Positions 1-9,028 of a stretch of DNA of 64,000 bases are shown here, piece by piece; the first letter of the stretch is position 1; each line of letters opens with the position of its first letter. Origin of the DNA: Pseudomonadota bacterium (GTDB lineage: Bacteria; Pseudomonadota; Alphaproteobacteria; Reyranellales; Reyranellaceae); the NCBI GenBank assembly GCA_018242505.1, contig JAFEBU010000071.1, positions 62,001 to 126,000 of the forward strand, given 5' to 3'. Under the pieces are notes generated by a model, which saw only the letters and a list, made by a program, of their open reading frames with translations, made no database searches and was not told the DNA's origin. The translations under genes and the position numbers were made by a program.

Positions 1-1885
1 GGTTCTTCAGATAGGGGTGCACCATGCCGCCCTGGATAGGGCCTGGCCGCACGATCGCGACTTCGACCACGAGATCGTAATAGTCCTTGGGCTTGAGTCT
101 CGGCAGCATCGACATCTGCGCCCGGCTCTCGACCTGGAACACGCCGATTGAATCGGCCTTGCCCAGCATCGTGTAGACGCTGGAATCGTCCGTCGGCATG
201 TCGAGCGTTGGACGCTCACCATAATGCTGCTCGATCAGGTCGAAGCTCTTGCGCAAGGCTGTCAGCATGCCGAGCGCCAACACGTCGACCTTGTAGATGC
301 CAAGAGCGTCGAGATCGTCCTTGTCCCATTCGACGACGGTGCGGTCCTCCATTGCCGCATTCTGGATAGGCATCAGCTCGTCGAGGCGGCCATCCGTTAA
401 TACGAAGCCGCCAACATGCTGCGAGAGGTGCCGAGGAAAGCCGCATAGCGTCGCCGACAGTTCAAGCGCCAGGGCGAGGCGTGGGTCGTGCGGATCGAGG
501 CCCGCTTCCCGCACATGCCTGATATTGATCCCGCCCGATCCGATACCCCAGACCGTGTCGGCCATTACACCCAGGACATCGGGCGAGAGGCCAAGCGCCT
601 TGCCAACGTCGCGGATGGCACTTCGACTCCTGTAGGAAATCACCGTGGCGGCAAGCGCGGCACGGTCGCGGCTCTTGCGAGAATAGATCCACTGAATGAT
701 CTCCTCGCGCCGATCGTGCTCGAAGTCGACATCGATGTCGGGTGGCTCGTTGCGCTCATTGGAAAGGAAGCGCTCGAACAGTACCTCGACCTTATTAGGA
801 TTCACCGAGGTGATGCCAAGGCAATAACAGACGGCGGAATTGGCAGCTGACCCACGGCCCTGGCAGAGGATGTTGCGGTTGCGGGCTTCCTTCACGATCT
901 CATGGACGGTCAGGAAATAGGGTGCGATCCCCTTGCTCTGGATGAGTTCGAATTCGCGCTGGAGGATATTGATTATCTTGTCCGGAATCTTCCTGGAATA
1001 CCGCTCCGCTGCTCCCTCCCAGGTGAGCCGCATGAGCTTCTGCATCGGCGTTTCGCCACCTTCATAGACGACAGGGTACTGGTAGGTGAGCTGGTTGAGC
1101 GAGAATCGGCAGCGTTCGACGATCTCCTGGATGTGCTCGATGGCATGCGGATGCCGGCGAAAGAGGCGTGCCATCTCCTCCGGAGCCTTGAGATGCCGTT
1201 CGGCCGAGGCGAAGCGGCGAAAACCCAGTTCCTCGACCGTGCAGTTCAAGCGGATCGCGGTGACGACGTCCTGCAGGGCGCGCCGTTCGGGCACGTGGTA
1301 GTGCACGTCGTTGGTGGCGACCAGGCGCACCCTCATCTGGGCCGCAAGGCTGTCCAGATCGGCGAGACGGCGGGCGTCGTCGCCGCGAAACAGCATGTTG
1401 GCGGCGAGATAGCAGCGATCGCCGAACAGTCGCGCCAGCCGACGCAGCCTGTCCTGAAAGACCGGATCGTCGATCCGGCGGGGTGGCAGGACGATGGCCA
1501 GCAGGCCCTCAGAATAGTCGGCAAGATCGTCAAAGGTGAGATCGCATTCACCCTTTGCCGCCCGGCGATTGCCGACGGTCAGAAGACGGGACAGCCGCTT
1601 GTAGCCTTCGAGATCGATCGGATAGGCGAGCAACGAATAGCCATCGCGCGTTTCCAGGCGGGCACCGACCAGGAGCCTGATCCGGTCTTTCTCCGGCGTC
1701 GGGTGCTCTTCGTAATGCTCCTTGATCGCCGAGTAAGCGCGCACCACGCCCGCCAGCGTGTTGCGGTCAGTGACACCGATGGCGTTATGGCCGAGTTCGA
1801 TCGCTCGATAGACAAGCTCACCTGGATGCGAGCCGCCGCGCAGGAAGCTGTAGTTGGTCGTGACCTGCAGCTCGGCATAACGCAT
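1..1885 (-). CDS. dnaE2: Error-prone DNA polymerase DnaE2 (ImuC), N-terminal two-thirds; gene runs off the window
   Basis: Alpha-subunit-type polymerase of the SOS mutasome, doing translesion synthesis with ImuA and ImuB. Read on the minus strand from the ATG at 1885, the frame stays open for about 628 codons to the window edge, so the C-terminus is missing. It opens with MRYAELQVTTNYSFLRGGSH, the PHP-domain start of DnaE2. It also carries GRGSAANSAVCY, PPDIDVDFEHDRREE (polymerase acidic motif) and FPRHLSQHVGGFV. The start lies 6 bases after the imuB stop, so it is the third gene of imuA-imuB-dnaE2 and shares the upstream LexA box. Reading-frame integrity and motifs make this a firm call; only its length is unknown. 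Confidence 0.95.
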   Translation of the reverse strand, partial: MRYAELQVTTNYSFLRGGSHPGELVYRAIELGHNAIGVTDRNTLAGVVRAYSAIKEHYEEHPTPEKDRIRLLVGARLETRDGYSLLAYPIDLEGYKRLSRLLTVGNRRAAKGECDLTFDDLADYSEGLLAIVLPPRRIDDPVFQDRLRRLARLFGDRCYLAANMLFRGDDARRLADLDSLAAQMRVRLVATNDVHYHVPERRALQDVVTAIRLNCTVEELGFRRFASAERHLKAPEEMARLFRRHPHAIEHIQEIVERCRFSLNQLTYQYPVVYEGGETPMQKLMRLTWEGAAERYSRKIPDKIINILQREFELIQSKGIAPYFLTVHEIVKEARNRNILCQGRGSAANSAVCYCLGITSVNPNKVEVLFERFLSNERNEPPDIDVDFEHDRREEIIQWIYSRKSRDRAALAATVISYRSRSAIRDVGKALGLSPDVLGVMADTVWGIGSGGINIRHVREAGLDPHDPRLALALELSATLCGFPRHLSQHVGGFVLTDGRLDELMPIQNAAMEDRTVVEWDKDDLDALGIYKVDVLALGMLTALRKSFDLIEQHYGERPTLDMPTDDSSVYTMLGKADSIGVFQVESRAQMSMLPRLKPKDYYDLVVEVAIVRPGPIQGGMVHPYLKN

Positions 1886-1891
1886 GGTCGG

Positions 1892-3562
1892 TCACGCGCA
1901 AAATCCGTGCAGGAACCACTTGGCGGCGTTGTGCGGGCCGTCGCGAAACAGCCAGAAGCGGCCGCCATCGTCGTCCTCGACGCGGTAATAGTCGCGTGCC
2001 GGCGGCATCGAGTTGGCCGGTGCATATTTTCCGTTGGAGCGCGGCCGCCACCATTCGTCGGCCAGCCGCTCCGGTCCCTCGACGCGCACGATGCGATGGG
2101 CATGGCGGCGCCACTGAAACTGTCGTGGCGGATCGTCGGGGAGGAGCGCGGTCACGCTGATCAGCTCGGGTCGCTGCAAGAGCCGCGTCGGCCGTGCGCC
2201 TTTCATCGAAGCAAGCCGCGCCCAGGCACCATCGGTGACCGGCTTGGTGGAAATCGGCACCGTCGTTTGCACGCGCTCCGGCAGATGGCTGTCCCGCGGG
2301 ACGAGACGCACGACATTCTCTGTGCCCAGCCGCAGCGCCAGCCGGTCGGCGAGGTCGATCGTGCCATCCTCATTACCGAGGGAAGCGCCGGCAGCGCCCG
2401 TGTCGGGGAGAGAGTCCTGCGTGCCCGACCATTCTTCCACTTCCGGTGCGGCCAGGATCATCAGCTCGACGCCGAAGCCGGGGTCGAGCTCATCAAGCCT
2501 CTCCTCGAAGAGCTTCATGAGCTTGGGGTTGTCGCGATTGGGCCGGCTGGTGCCGATGCCTGTGCGGTCCACCGAGCCGTCGACGCGATAAAGCGCAATC
2601 TCAAGCTTGCGCGCACCAACGCCGGCTTGCTCGAGTTGCTCGCAGAGCGCGGCCAGAAGGCGGCTGGTCGCGGCGGCGATGTCCTCGGATCGGCTGATCG
2701 GCTCGGCGAAGGCGAGGCGCGTGCGGAAGGCGGGCGGCACGCGGCGCGGTTCGATCGGCTCGTCGATGCGGCCCAGCGCCTGGTCGAGACGCGTGAGCGG
2801 CTGGTCGCCAAAGCGTCGCGCCAGCGGTGCCCGGGGCAGGGGGTAGAGATCGCCGATACGACGCAGGCCGAGCTTCAGGAAAGTCTCCAGGATCGGCGTG
2901 GCGAGCCGCAGGCCATCGACCGGCAGGGCGGCAAGCGCCTCACGCTGGCCATGGCGTGGGCAGAAGAGATCAGCTTGGCGCTCGGCATAACGCGCCAGCG
3001 CCCAGGCCGCACCTGCCGTGTCGGCCATGGCGGCGCGGCAGGTGAAGTCATGGCGTGCCAGGCGCTCGACGAGATCGGCCAGGAGTGCGCGTTCGCCCGC
3101 CTCGTCCTTGCCGAAGAGATGGCCGCAGCCGGTGACGTCGAGCAGCAAGCCGGCATCACCGCCAAAGCCACCGGCGCTGCAGGCCTCGATACGGCCTTCC
3201 GTGTCGGGTTCGGCGATCGCCGCCCCCAGCGGATCGAGCGCAACCCAGGGCGTGTAGCGGTCGCACCAGCCGGCAATGGCTTCGAGCAGGCGGCGGTCGG
3301 CGTCAGGTTCAACACCTGCCGTGACGAGATCGGGCACCAGTGCGCGGGCATCGGCGAGGCGCGTGTGCGGGCGCAGGCCTGCGGCCCGGGCATGGGCGTT
3401 GAGGGCTGCAAGCCGCGGGCAGCCCTCGAGCCAGATGACCGTGGCGGCAGTCCTAGCCGACCAGTCTTTGGCGGTTTGGACCTGTCCAGGCGAGTCCGGC
3501 CGCAGACGAGCCAGCCGATCCGTGGCCAGCTTGGGGAACCACAGCGAGATGATGCGTTTCAT
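1892..3562 (-). CDS. imuB: ImuB, Y-family polymerase-like protein of the SOS mutasome
   Basis: ImuB is a catalytically inactive Y-family polymerase relative that bridges ImuA, DnaE2 and the beta clamp. The 556-residue product from the ATG at 3562 begins MKRIISLWFPKLATDRLAR, the usual ImuB opening. It continues with a Y-family fold (VALDPLGAAIAEPDTEG, LLLDVTGCGHLFG), a DNA-binding 'little finger' region and a C-terminal tail ending DGPHNAAKWFLHGFCA. The frame is open further upstream, but the MKRIISLWFP start is preferred because it matches the family. Its 5' end overlaps imuA by about 110 bases, a strong sign of translational coupling. dnaE2 follows 6 bases downstream. Confidence 0.95.
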   Translation of the reverse strand: MKRIISLWFPKLATDRLARLRPDSPGQVQTAKDWSARTAATVIWLEGCPRLAALNAHARAAGLRPHTRLADARALVPDLVTAGVEPDADRRLLEAIAGWCDRYTPWVALDPLGAAIAEPDTEGRIEACSAGGFGGDAGLLLDVTGCGHLFGKDEAGERALLADLVERLARHDFTCRAAMADTAGAAWALARYAERQADLFCPRHGQREALAALPVDGLRLATPILETFLKLGLRRIGDLYPLPRAPLARRFGDQPLTRLDQALGRIDEPIEPRRVPPAFRTRLAFAEPISRSEDIAAATSRLLAALCEQLEQAGVGARKLEIALYRVDGSVDRTGIGTSRPNRDNPKLMKLFEERLDELDPGFGVELMILAAPEVEEWSGTQDSLPDTGAAGASLGNEDGTIDLADRLALRLGTENVVRLVPRDSHLPERVQTTVPISTKPVTDGAWARLASMKGARPTRLLQRPELISVTALLPDDPPRQFQWRRHAHRIVRVEGPERLADEWWRPRSNGKYAPANSMPPARDYYRVEDDDGGRFWLFRDGPHNAAKWFLHGFCA

Positions 3563-4310
3563 CGTTCCACTCCACGAGCCAGGACGGCATTTCCTCGGTC
3601 GAGGGCGTGCCGAAGCGGTTGCGCCTGAGTTCGACCCGCCAGCGGGCGACACCCAGGTCAACCAGTTCCGAAGGCGCCGAGGGCGAGGCCGCCGATGCGA
3701 CCCGCCAGCGCGTCGTGCAGATGCTTTGTGGCGGCGCGGGCTGGGGACGCAGCAGGAAGGCGGGTACGCCGTTTTTCTCTGCGGCGAGCGAGAGCCGGCG
3801 GCCGGCCGTGGGGTCGGTGGCACGGGTCTCGCCCAGGACAGCGGCGATACCGGGCGCGCGCAGCCCTTCCTCCATCGCCCAGAAGAGATCCTCCTCGCGC
3901 CAGGCGGTAATCATCATCAGCCGTGCTGGATCGAACCAGGCGGAGAGAGCCGGGGCATAGGGTGGGGCGTCGAGCCCTCCCATGGGCTGACGACACCAAA
4001 GGATCGTACCCGGTCCGAAGCGGCCGACGAGGTGGGCAGCAAAGCCTAAGGCAGCACCGTCATGGGAGGCGACACGACCGGAGGGGGTGGGGCCTGCTTC
4101 GATCTCATGCAGGGCGCCAGCCAGCAATCCGCCCTCCGGCAGCAGGGCATCGATGGCCGAGACCCCGACCGGAACGGCCATCCGCTTCGCCCTTTGAAGG
4201 CTATGGGCGCGTTCCAGCCGGCGGACCTGCTCGCGCAGGAGTGGTGGAACCAGTCCCGGCTTTGGGGCGGCGGATGGGGGAGCAAAGGCATTTGGGGAAA
4301 TGACGGACAT
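3453..4310 (-). CDS. imuA: ImuA, RecA-like mutasome protein
   Basis: ImuA (RecA/SulA-like) is a partner of ImuB and DnaE2 in damage-induced mutagenesis. The 285-residue product starts MSVISPNAFAPP at 4310. It has the RecA-like core (VPVGVSAIDALLPEGGL, ALHEIEAGP, TILWCRQPMGG) and the LDLGVARWRVELRRNRFG-type C-terminal region seen in ImuA. A longer open frame reaches 4655, but it would run through the LexA box and promoter region, so the internal ATG is chosen. It is the first gene of the operon and lies 38 bases from the LexA box, so SOS control is likely. Confidence 0.92.
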   Translation of the reverse strand: MSVISPNAFAPPSAAPKPGLVPPLLREQVRRLERAHSLQRAKRMAVPVGVSAIDALLPEGGLLAGALHEIEAGPTPSGRVASHDGAALGFAAHLVGRFGPGTILWCRQPMGGLDAPPYAPALSAWFDPARLMMITAWREEDLFWAMEEGLRAPGIAAVLGETRATDPTAGRRLSLAAEKNGVPAFLLRPQPAPPQSICTTRWRVASAASPSAPSELVDLGVARWRVELRRNRFGTPSTEEMPSWLVEWNDETHHLAVVPQAGHGSAGSSAAGLAWTGPNRQRLVG

Positions 4311-4348
4311 TGCCCCCTCGGGTCTTTTCCAGTGATTGAGGATAAGAA

Positions 4349-4363
4349 GTTCTTGTTTTGTTC
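4349..4363. promoter_or_regulatory. LexA (SOS) box upstream of imuA
   Basis: The plus strand reads GTTC-TTGTTTT-GTTC, an exact match to the alphaproteobacterial LexA consensus GTTC-N7-GTTC. It lies 39-53 bases upstream of the imuA start, inside the divergent spacer shared with the metallo-hydrolase gene. The position suits repression of imuA-imuB-dnaE2; an effect on the rightward gene is possible but unproven. Confidence 0.88.
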
Positions 4364-4473
4364 TAGTTACCTTCTTTTGAAGAGTCAATGGGCTCTGAGG
4401 ACATTCCAAACTGGCACATCCCCTGCTTTTGGCCTGAAAGTTTGCCCTTCCGGTGTTCGCGCGAGGTTCTTCC

Positions 4474-5304
4474 ATGACCCTGCGGCTTTCCCTTACCACC
4501 CTGCTTGCCGCTGCCCTGGCCTTGTTGGCTAGTCCGGCCCAGGCGCGCTGTTCCAAGAACCTGGTGGAGCAGTTCAGCCCGTTCCTGCAGCGCGCCTCGT
4601 TCGATGACGGCTTGCGCCTCGCGGATGGCCCGTCGCCCAACCGTGCGATCGTCACTTTCCTTGGCCATGCCAGCTATCAGATCGACACGCCGCAGGGCGT
4701 CCGGGCCATCACCGACTACAACGGGGTCAACGGCTTCGGCCGCCATCCCGACATCGTCACCATGAACAATGCCCATGCCACACATTTCACCGATGAGCCG
4801 GAAGAGGGCATCACCTACGTCCTGCGTGGCTGGCCGCGTGAGGGCGAGATCGAGGCAAAGCATGACGTCACGCTGAAGGACATGCGGGTCTGGAACGTGC
4901 CTACCAATGCGCGCGACTGGTCGGGCGGCGTACGGATCAACGGCAACTCGATCTTCATTTTCGCCGTGGGCGATCTTTGCATCGCCCATCTCGGCCATCT
5001 GCACCAGCGGCTGACGCCCGAGCATCTGGAGGCGCTGGGTCGCATCGACGTGCTGATGGTGCCGATCGACGGCACCTATACGATGGGCGTGCCGCTGATG
5101 GTCGATGTTGTGAAGCGGATCGATCCCAGGATCGTCCTGCCCATGCACTATTGGGGCCGCTCGCAACTCGACCGGTTCGTGACCCTGCTGGCACCGCTGC
5201 AGCCCGCCTTCGTCTGGCCGGACAAGCACTCGATCGAGATCGTGAAAGAGGAGCTGCCGGACAAGCTCACCATCATCGCCGTGGGCGGCGACGGCGGCGG
5301 TTAA
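4474..5304 (+). CDS. Exported MBL-fold metallo-hydrolase (UlaG-like)
   Basis: A 276-residue protein with a signal peptide (MTLRLSLTTLLAAALALLAS, cleavage near AQA-RCS), so it should act in the periplasm. The body looks like a beta-lactamase-fold hydrolase of the UlaG-like type: VTFLGHASYQIDTPQGVRAITDYNG near the N-terminus, MNNAHATHFTDEP, VGDLCIAHLGHLH and a C-terminal VLPMHYWG metal-binding His. The canonical HxHxDH is not intact; MNNAHATHF stands in its place, so metal binding may be altered. A GTG seven codons upstream is possible, but the ATG at 4474 gives a cleaner signal peptide. Substrate unknown. It is divergent from imuA and convergent with the next ABC gene. Confidence 0.72.
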   Translation: MTLRLSLTTLLAAALALLASPAQARCSKNLVEQFSPFLQRASFDDGLRLADGPSPNRAIVTFLGHASYQIDTPQGVRAITDYNGVNGFGRHPDIVTMNNAHATHFTDEPEEGITYVLRGWPREGEIEAKHDVTLKDMRVWNVPTNARDWSGGVRINGNSIFIFAVGDLCIAHLGHLHQRLTPEHLEALGRIDVLMVPIDGTYTMGVPLMVDVVKRIDPRIVLPMHYWGRSQLDRFVTLLAPLQPAFVWPDKHSIEIVKEELPDKLTIIAVGGDGGG

Positions 5305-5319
5305 AGCAGTGGACGCTCG

Positions 5320-6063
5320 TTAGAGTTCGCTCGCGACAAACTGGCTGAATTCCGCGGTCTTCGGGCCCCCGAACAGTTCCGCGGTGGGACCACTCTCCCA
5401 TACCTTGCCCTTGTGCATGAACACCACGAGGTCGGCCACGCGGCGCGCGAAACCCATCTCGTGAGTGACGGTGATCATGGTCATGCCGCGGCGCGCCAGG
5501 TCCTCCATCACGGCCAGAACTTCAGCCGTGAGCTCGGGATCGAGAGCGGAAGTTACCTCGTCGAACAGCATGACCTGAGGCGACAAGGCAAGCGAACGGG
5601 CGATGGCGACCCGTTGCTGCTGTCCACCGGAAAGCTGCTCGGGATAAGCTGAAACCTTGTCGGTTAATCCGACCAGGGCCAACACTTCCGAGGCTCGCTT
5701 CTTCGCTTCTTCTTGCGACTGCTTCTTCACCAGGGTGAGCGCGAGCGTGATGTTCCGTTCGACCGTGAGATGCGGGAAGAGATTGTAGCTCTGGAACACG
5801 ATGCCGACATCGCGGCGGAGCTGGGCGCGTGCGGCGCTTCCCGGTCGGCCGACCTCGTGGCCGCAGACCATGATCGTGCCAGCCTGGATGGTCTCCAGAC
5901 CGGCAATACAGCGCAGCAGCGTGCTTTTGCCCGAACCGCTGCGACCGACGATGGCTGCGACTTGGCCGCGCGCCACCTGGAAACCGACACCATCCAGCAC
6001 ACGCAGCTGGCCGAATTCCTTGACCACGCCCTCGACGTGGACGATGGCGTCATCTGCCGACAT
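5320..6063 (-). CDS. Polar amino-acid-type ABC transporter, ATP-binding protein
   Basis: Cytoplasmic ATPase of a polar amino-acid uptake (PAAT) importer, 247 residues from the ATG at 6063. It has Walker A GRSGSGKST, the Q-loop VFQSYNLFPH, signature LSGGQQQR and Walker B VMLFDEVTSALDPE, then the switch His in TVTHEMGF. The family is GlnQ/GltL/ArtP-like. The start overlaps the permease stop by 14 bases. It is the last gene of a run from 12487 that ends here; the next gene on the other side is convergent. Confidence 0.93.
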   Translation of the reverse strand: MSADDAIVHVEGVVKEFGQLRVLDGVGFQVARGQVAAIVGRSGSGKSTLLRCIAGLETIQAGTIMVCGHEVGRPGSAARAQLRRDVGIVFQSYNLFPHLTVERNITLALTLVKKQSQEEAKKRASEVLALVGLTDKVSAYPEQLSGGQQQRVAIARSLALSPQVMLFDEVTSALDPELTAEVLAVMEDLARRGMTMITVTHEMGFARRVADLVVFMHKGKVWESGPTAELFGGPKTAEFSQFVASEL

Positions 6064-6697
6064 GGGCCTTCCTCTCGAGCGCACGCGCAGCGACCGACAG
6101 CGGATAACACAGCGCGAAATAGATGATGGCGACGACAGTGAAGATCGCAAAAGGCTCGAAGGTCGAGTTGTTGACGATCTGGCCCGCACGCGCGAGTTCG
6201 ACGAAGCCGATCACCGAGGCAAGCGAGGTGTTCTTCACGATCTGCACCATGAAGCCCACCGTAGGCGGAATCGCAAGCCGTACGGCCTGCGGCAGGATCA
6301 CATAGACATATTGCTGGAAGCGGTTGAGGCCCAGGCAATCCGAAGCTTCCCACTGCGTCCTGGGCACAGCCTCGATGCAGCCGCGCCAGATCTCACCTAG
6401 AAAGGCGCCAGCGTAGATCGTGAACGAGAGGCCGGCCGCCACCAACGGGTCGAGCTTGTAGCCGAGGATGCCAAGCCCGAAATACGAAAGGAACAGCACG
6501 ATCAGGAGCGGTGTGCCCTGCACGATCTGGATGTAGCCGCTGGCCAAGGCGCGCATGAGCCCGATTTTCGATACGCGCAGGAGGGCGAGCATGAGCCCGA
6601 CGACGGAGCCGCCGGCAAAGGCGATCAACGACAGCAGCACCGTCCATTCGGCCGCCTGGACGAGGTACAGGATGTGGTTGACGTTGAGCTTGATCAT
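6050..6697 (-). CDS. Polar amino-acid-type ABC transporter permease 2
   Basis: Inner-membrane subunit of 215 residues from the ATG at 6697, starting MIKLNVNHILYLVQAAEWTV. Several hydrophobic helices flank the HisM/GlnP-type EAA loop (EASDCLGLNRFQQYVYVILPQ), and IVQGTPLLIVLF is the usual PAAT signature. It overlaps the upstream permease gene by four bases (ATGA) and the ATPase gene by 14. It presumably pairs with permease 1 as a heterodimer. Confidence 0.92.
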   Translation of the reverse strand: MIKLNVNHILYLVQAAEWTVLLSLIAFAGGSVVGLMLALLRVSKIGLMRALASGYIQIVQGTPLLIVLFLSYFGLGILGYKLDPLVAAGLSFTIYAGAFLGEIWRGCIEAVPRTQWEASDCLGLNRFQQYVYVILPQAVRLAIPPTVGFMVQIVKNTSLASVIGFVELARAGQIVNNSTFEPFAIFTVVAIIYFALCYPLSVAARALERKAHVGR

Positions 6698-7377
6698 AGC
6701 GCCGTGCCCAGCTTGCGCTTGCGCGCAAACAGCAAAAGGCCGATCAGCCAGAAGGCGAAGCGGTAGAGTGCCGACAGGCCAAGATAGACCAGCGCGACGA
6801 CGATATAGACCTCGAAGCTGCGGTAGGTGTCGGATTGCACGAGGTTGGCGGTGGCCGTCAGTTCCTCTGTCGAGATCGTGGAGGTGATGGAAGAAGCGAG
6901 CATCAACAACACGAACTGGCTGGACAGGGCGGGGTAGACCCGTTCCATCGCCGGCAGCAGGACGATGTGGAGGATGGTCTGCAGCCGCGTGAGGCCGAGG
7001 CAGTCGGCGGCTTCGAGTTGTGTGCGCTGGATCGACTGGATGCCGGCACGCATGATCTCCGTCGTATAGGCACCCATGTTCACGACCAGCGCGATCACTG
7101 CCGATACTTCCGCCGACAGCTTGAGGCCGAGACTGGAGAGGCCGAAATAGACGATGAAGATCTGGATCAGGAGCGGCGTATTGCGGATCAGCTCGACGTA
7201 GAAGCCGACCAATCGGCGCGGCAGCGCGCGACCATAGACGCGCACGAGGGCGCAGACCGTGCCGACTGCGAGGCCGAGCGCAATCGACACGACCGTGAGC
7301 TGGATCGTGAGCCAGGCGCCGGCCACGAAGTCGGGCCATCTGTCCGCCAGGAAAGAGAAATCGAATTGGTAGGACAT
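6694..7377 (-). CDS. Polar amino-acid-type ABC transporter permease 1
   Basis: Membrane subunit of 227 residues (MSYQFDFSFLADRWPDFVAG start). It carries ELIRNTPLLIQIFIVYFGL, the PAAT 'RNTPLL' motif, and an EAA loop at LEAADCLGLTRLQTILHIV. It is the first of the two permeases, 16 bases after the binding-protein gene, with a four-base overlap into permease 2. This is a complete importer set: two permeases, one ATPase and two binding proteins. Confidence 0.92.
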   Translation of the reverse strand: MSYQFDFSFLADRWPDFVAGAWLTIQLTVVSIALGLAVGTVCALVRVYGRALPRRLVGFYVELIRNTPLLIQIFIVYFGLSSLGLKLSAEVSAVIALVVNMGAYTTEIMRAGIQSIQRTQLEAADCLGLTRLQTILHIVLLPAMERVYPALSSQFVLLMLASSITSTISTEELTATANLVQSDTYRSFEVYIVVALVYLGLSALYRFAFWLIGLLLFARKRKLGTAL

Positions 7378-7393
7378 GCCGGCGTCGCCGGGT

Positions 7394-8197
7394 TTAGCCG
7401 CCGACTTTGAGCAGCTGATCGACCGGAATGTCGATGCCGTGATACTTCTTGTAGATGGCGCCGAGCTGGCCGTTCTGCAGGTTGGTTTTGACCCAACCGT
7501 TCACCCACTCCTTCAGCCGGAGCTCTCCCTTGCGCACACCGACCGCCAGATAGAAGGTCTGCATGGTGATCTTGGGCTCGACGGTGCGCGCCGGATTCTT
7601 CTTGCTGATGGCGGGCAGGAGCGATCGCGCGGTCGCCAGGATGTCCACTTGGCCCGAGGCTACCGCCAGCGCCATTGTCGCATCGTCCTCGTAGCGCACG
7701 ATCTGTGCACCCTTGGCATCGCGCGCGAGATCAGTGTCCTGGGTCGTCCCGCGCACCACCGCGACCCGCTTGCCGTCGAGATCGGACATCTTGGCAATCT
7801 GGATCGATTTCAGCGCGGCCACCACCGATGGATGGTCGGCATAGGGGAGTGAGAAATCAATGACCTTGGCGCGATCGGGTGTGATCGACAGCGTCGAGAT
7901 CACCAGATCGGCCTTGTTGGTGAGCAGCATCGGAATGCGCGTCGGCCCCGTGGTCGTGACGACCTCGAGTCCGACGCCGAGACCCTTGGCAAGCAGACGG
8001 GCCGTGTCGACATCCGAGCCTGTCGCCTGCATCTTGTCGTCGGTCATGCCGAAGGGTGGGATCGCGAGGTCGATCGCGATCCTGACCTTGCCGGCCGTCT
8101 TGATATCGTCAAGCGTGTCGGCATGAGCGACAGACGCGAAGGCAAATCCCAAAGCAAGGGCTGCGCCTGCGAGCAGACGAAGAGGGTGAACCGTCAC
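7394..8197 (-). CDS. Periplasmic amino-acid-type substrate-binding protein (copy 1)
   Basis: Family 3 (SBP_bac_3) solute-binding protein of 267 residues with a signal peptide ending near ASVAHA-DTLDD. Typical elements are GKVRIAIDLAIPPFGMTDD, DLVISTLSITPDRAKVIDFS and VAVVRGTTQDTDLAR. It starts at a GTG overlapping the stop of copy 2 (GTGA). It is a clear paralogue of the upstream copy: most secondary-structure blocks align, but residues such as TDDKMQATGSDVD versus TDEKLQPTGLDVD differ. Two such proteins in one operon suggest two related ligands or a heterodimeric receptor. Substrate not predictable. Confidence 0.9.
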   Translation of the reverse strand: MTVHPLRLLAGAALALGFAFASVAHADTLDDIKTAGKVRIAIDLAIPPFGMTDDKMQATGSDVDTARLLAKGLGVGLEVVTTTGPTRIPMLLTNKADLVISTLSITPDRAKVIDFSLPYADHPSVVAALKSIQIAKMSDLDGKRVAVVRGTTQDTDLARDAKGAQIVRYEDDATMALAVASGQVDILATARSLLPAISKKNPARTVEPKITMQTFYLAVGVRKGELRLKEWVNGWVKTNLQNGQLGAIYKKYHGIDIPVDQLLKVGG

Positions 8198-8997
8198 TGA
8201 CTCACCTCCTGCTTCAGGATCAGGTCGGGCAGGTCATCGCCAAAATATTTCTTGTTCAAGGCATTGAGCCGGCCATTCTTGATGTTGGCGACGATCCACT
8301 TGTTGACCTCGTCGAGCAGCCGCTTCTCGCCCTTCTTCACGCCGACCGCGAGCTTGAAGTTGTCGAGCACGAACTTGATCTCGACGTGCCGCGCCGGATT
8401 TTTCTTGTCGATCTGCGGTACGATCATTTCGGCCGTGGAGAAGATGTCGACCTGGCCGCTCAGGAAGGCTTGTGCCTCGGTGGCGTCGTCCTCGTAACGC
8501 ACCAGCTTCATGCCCTTGGGACCTTCCTTGGTGAGCTGCGTGTCATGCGTCGTGCCTCGCACGGTAGCGACCGTCTTGCCATCCAAGTCGGCCAAGCTTT
8601 TGAGCTTGATGCTCTTGGGGGCGGCGATCACTGTGCGCAACACGGCATAGCCCAGAGAGAAATCGATCACCTTCGCGCGCTCGGGTGTGTAGGACAGGCT
8701 CGAGATCACCAGGTCGGCCTTGCCGGTCTGCAGAGACGGAATGCGCGAGGCGCCGGTCGTCGGCACATGTTCGAATTGAAGCCCCCAATCCTTGGCCAGC
8801 GCCTGCGCCGTGTCGACGTCGAGCCCGGTCGGCTGCAGCTTCTCGTCGGTCATGCCGTAGGGCGGTACGCCGAGATCGATGGCGATGCGGATCTTACCCG
8901 CCTTCTTGATGTCGTCGAGCTCGTCGGCGCAAGCCATGTGGTTGATGCCGACCATCGCCAGCATGGTGACGGCAAAGGCTGTCATCGTTCTTTTCAT
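8194..8997 (-). CDS. Periplasmic amino-acid-type substrate-binding protein (copy 2)
   Basis: SBP_bac_3 protein of 267 residues with a signal peptide (cleavage near HMACA-DELDD). It contains GKIRIAIDLGVPPYGMTDE, DLVISSLSYTPERAKVIDFS and VATVRGTTHDTQLTK. A GGAGGAG ribosome site precedes the ATG at 8997. It sits 31 bases after rpiB and overlaps copy 1 by four bases, so the isomerase and transporter belong to one transcript. Tandem duplication of the receptor is the simplest origin. Confidence 0.9.
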   Translation of the reverse strand: MKRTMTAFAVTMLAMVGINHMACADELDDIKKAGKIRIAIDLGVPPYGMTDEKLQPTGLDVDTAQALAKDWGLQFEHVPTTGASRIPSLQTGKADLVISSLSYTPERAKVIDFSLGYAVLRTVIAAPKSIKLKSLADLDGKTVATVRGTTHDTQLTKEGPKGMKLVRYEDDATEAQAFLSGQVDIFSTAEMIVPQIDKKNPARHVEIKFVLDNFKLAVGVKKGEKRLLDEVNKWIVANIKNGRLNALNKKYFGDDLPDLILKQEVSQ

Positions 8998-9028
8998 CGT
9001 CTCCTCCGTTTGGTGGCTTGTCGATCGG

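Noticed and set aside
902-3628. A 908-codon open frame on the plus strand across imuB and dnaE2
   Set aside because: It lies antisense to two clear genes, lacks family motifs, and is expected from GC-rich codon third positions.
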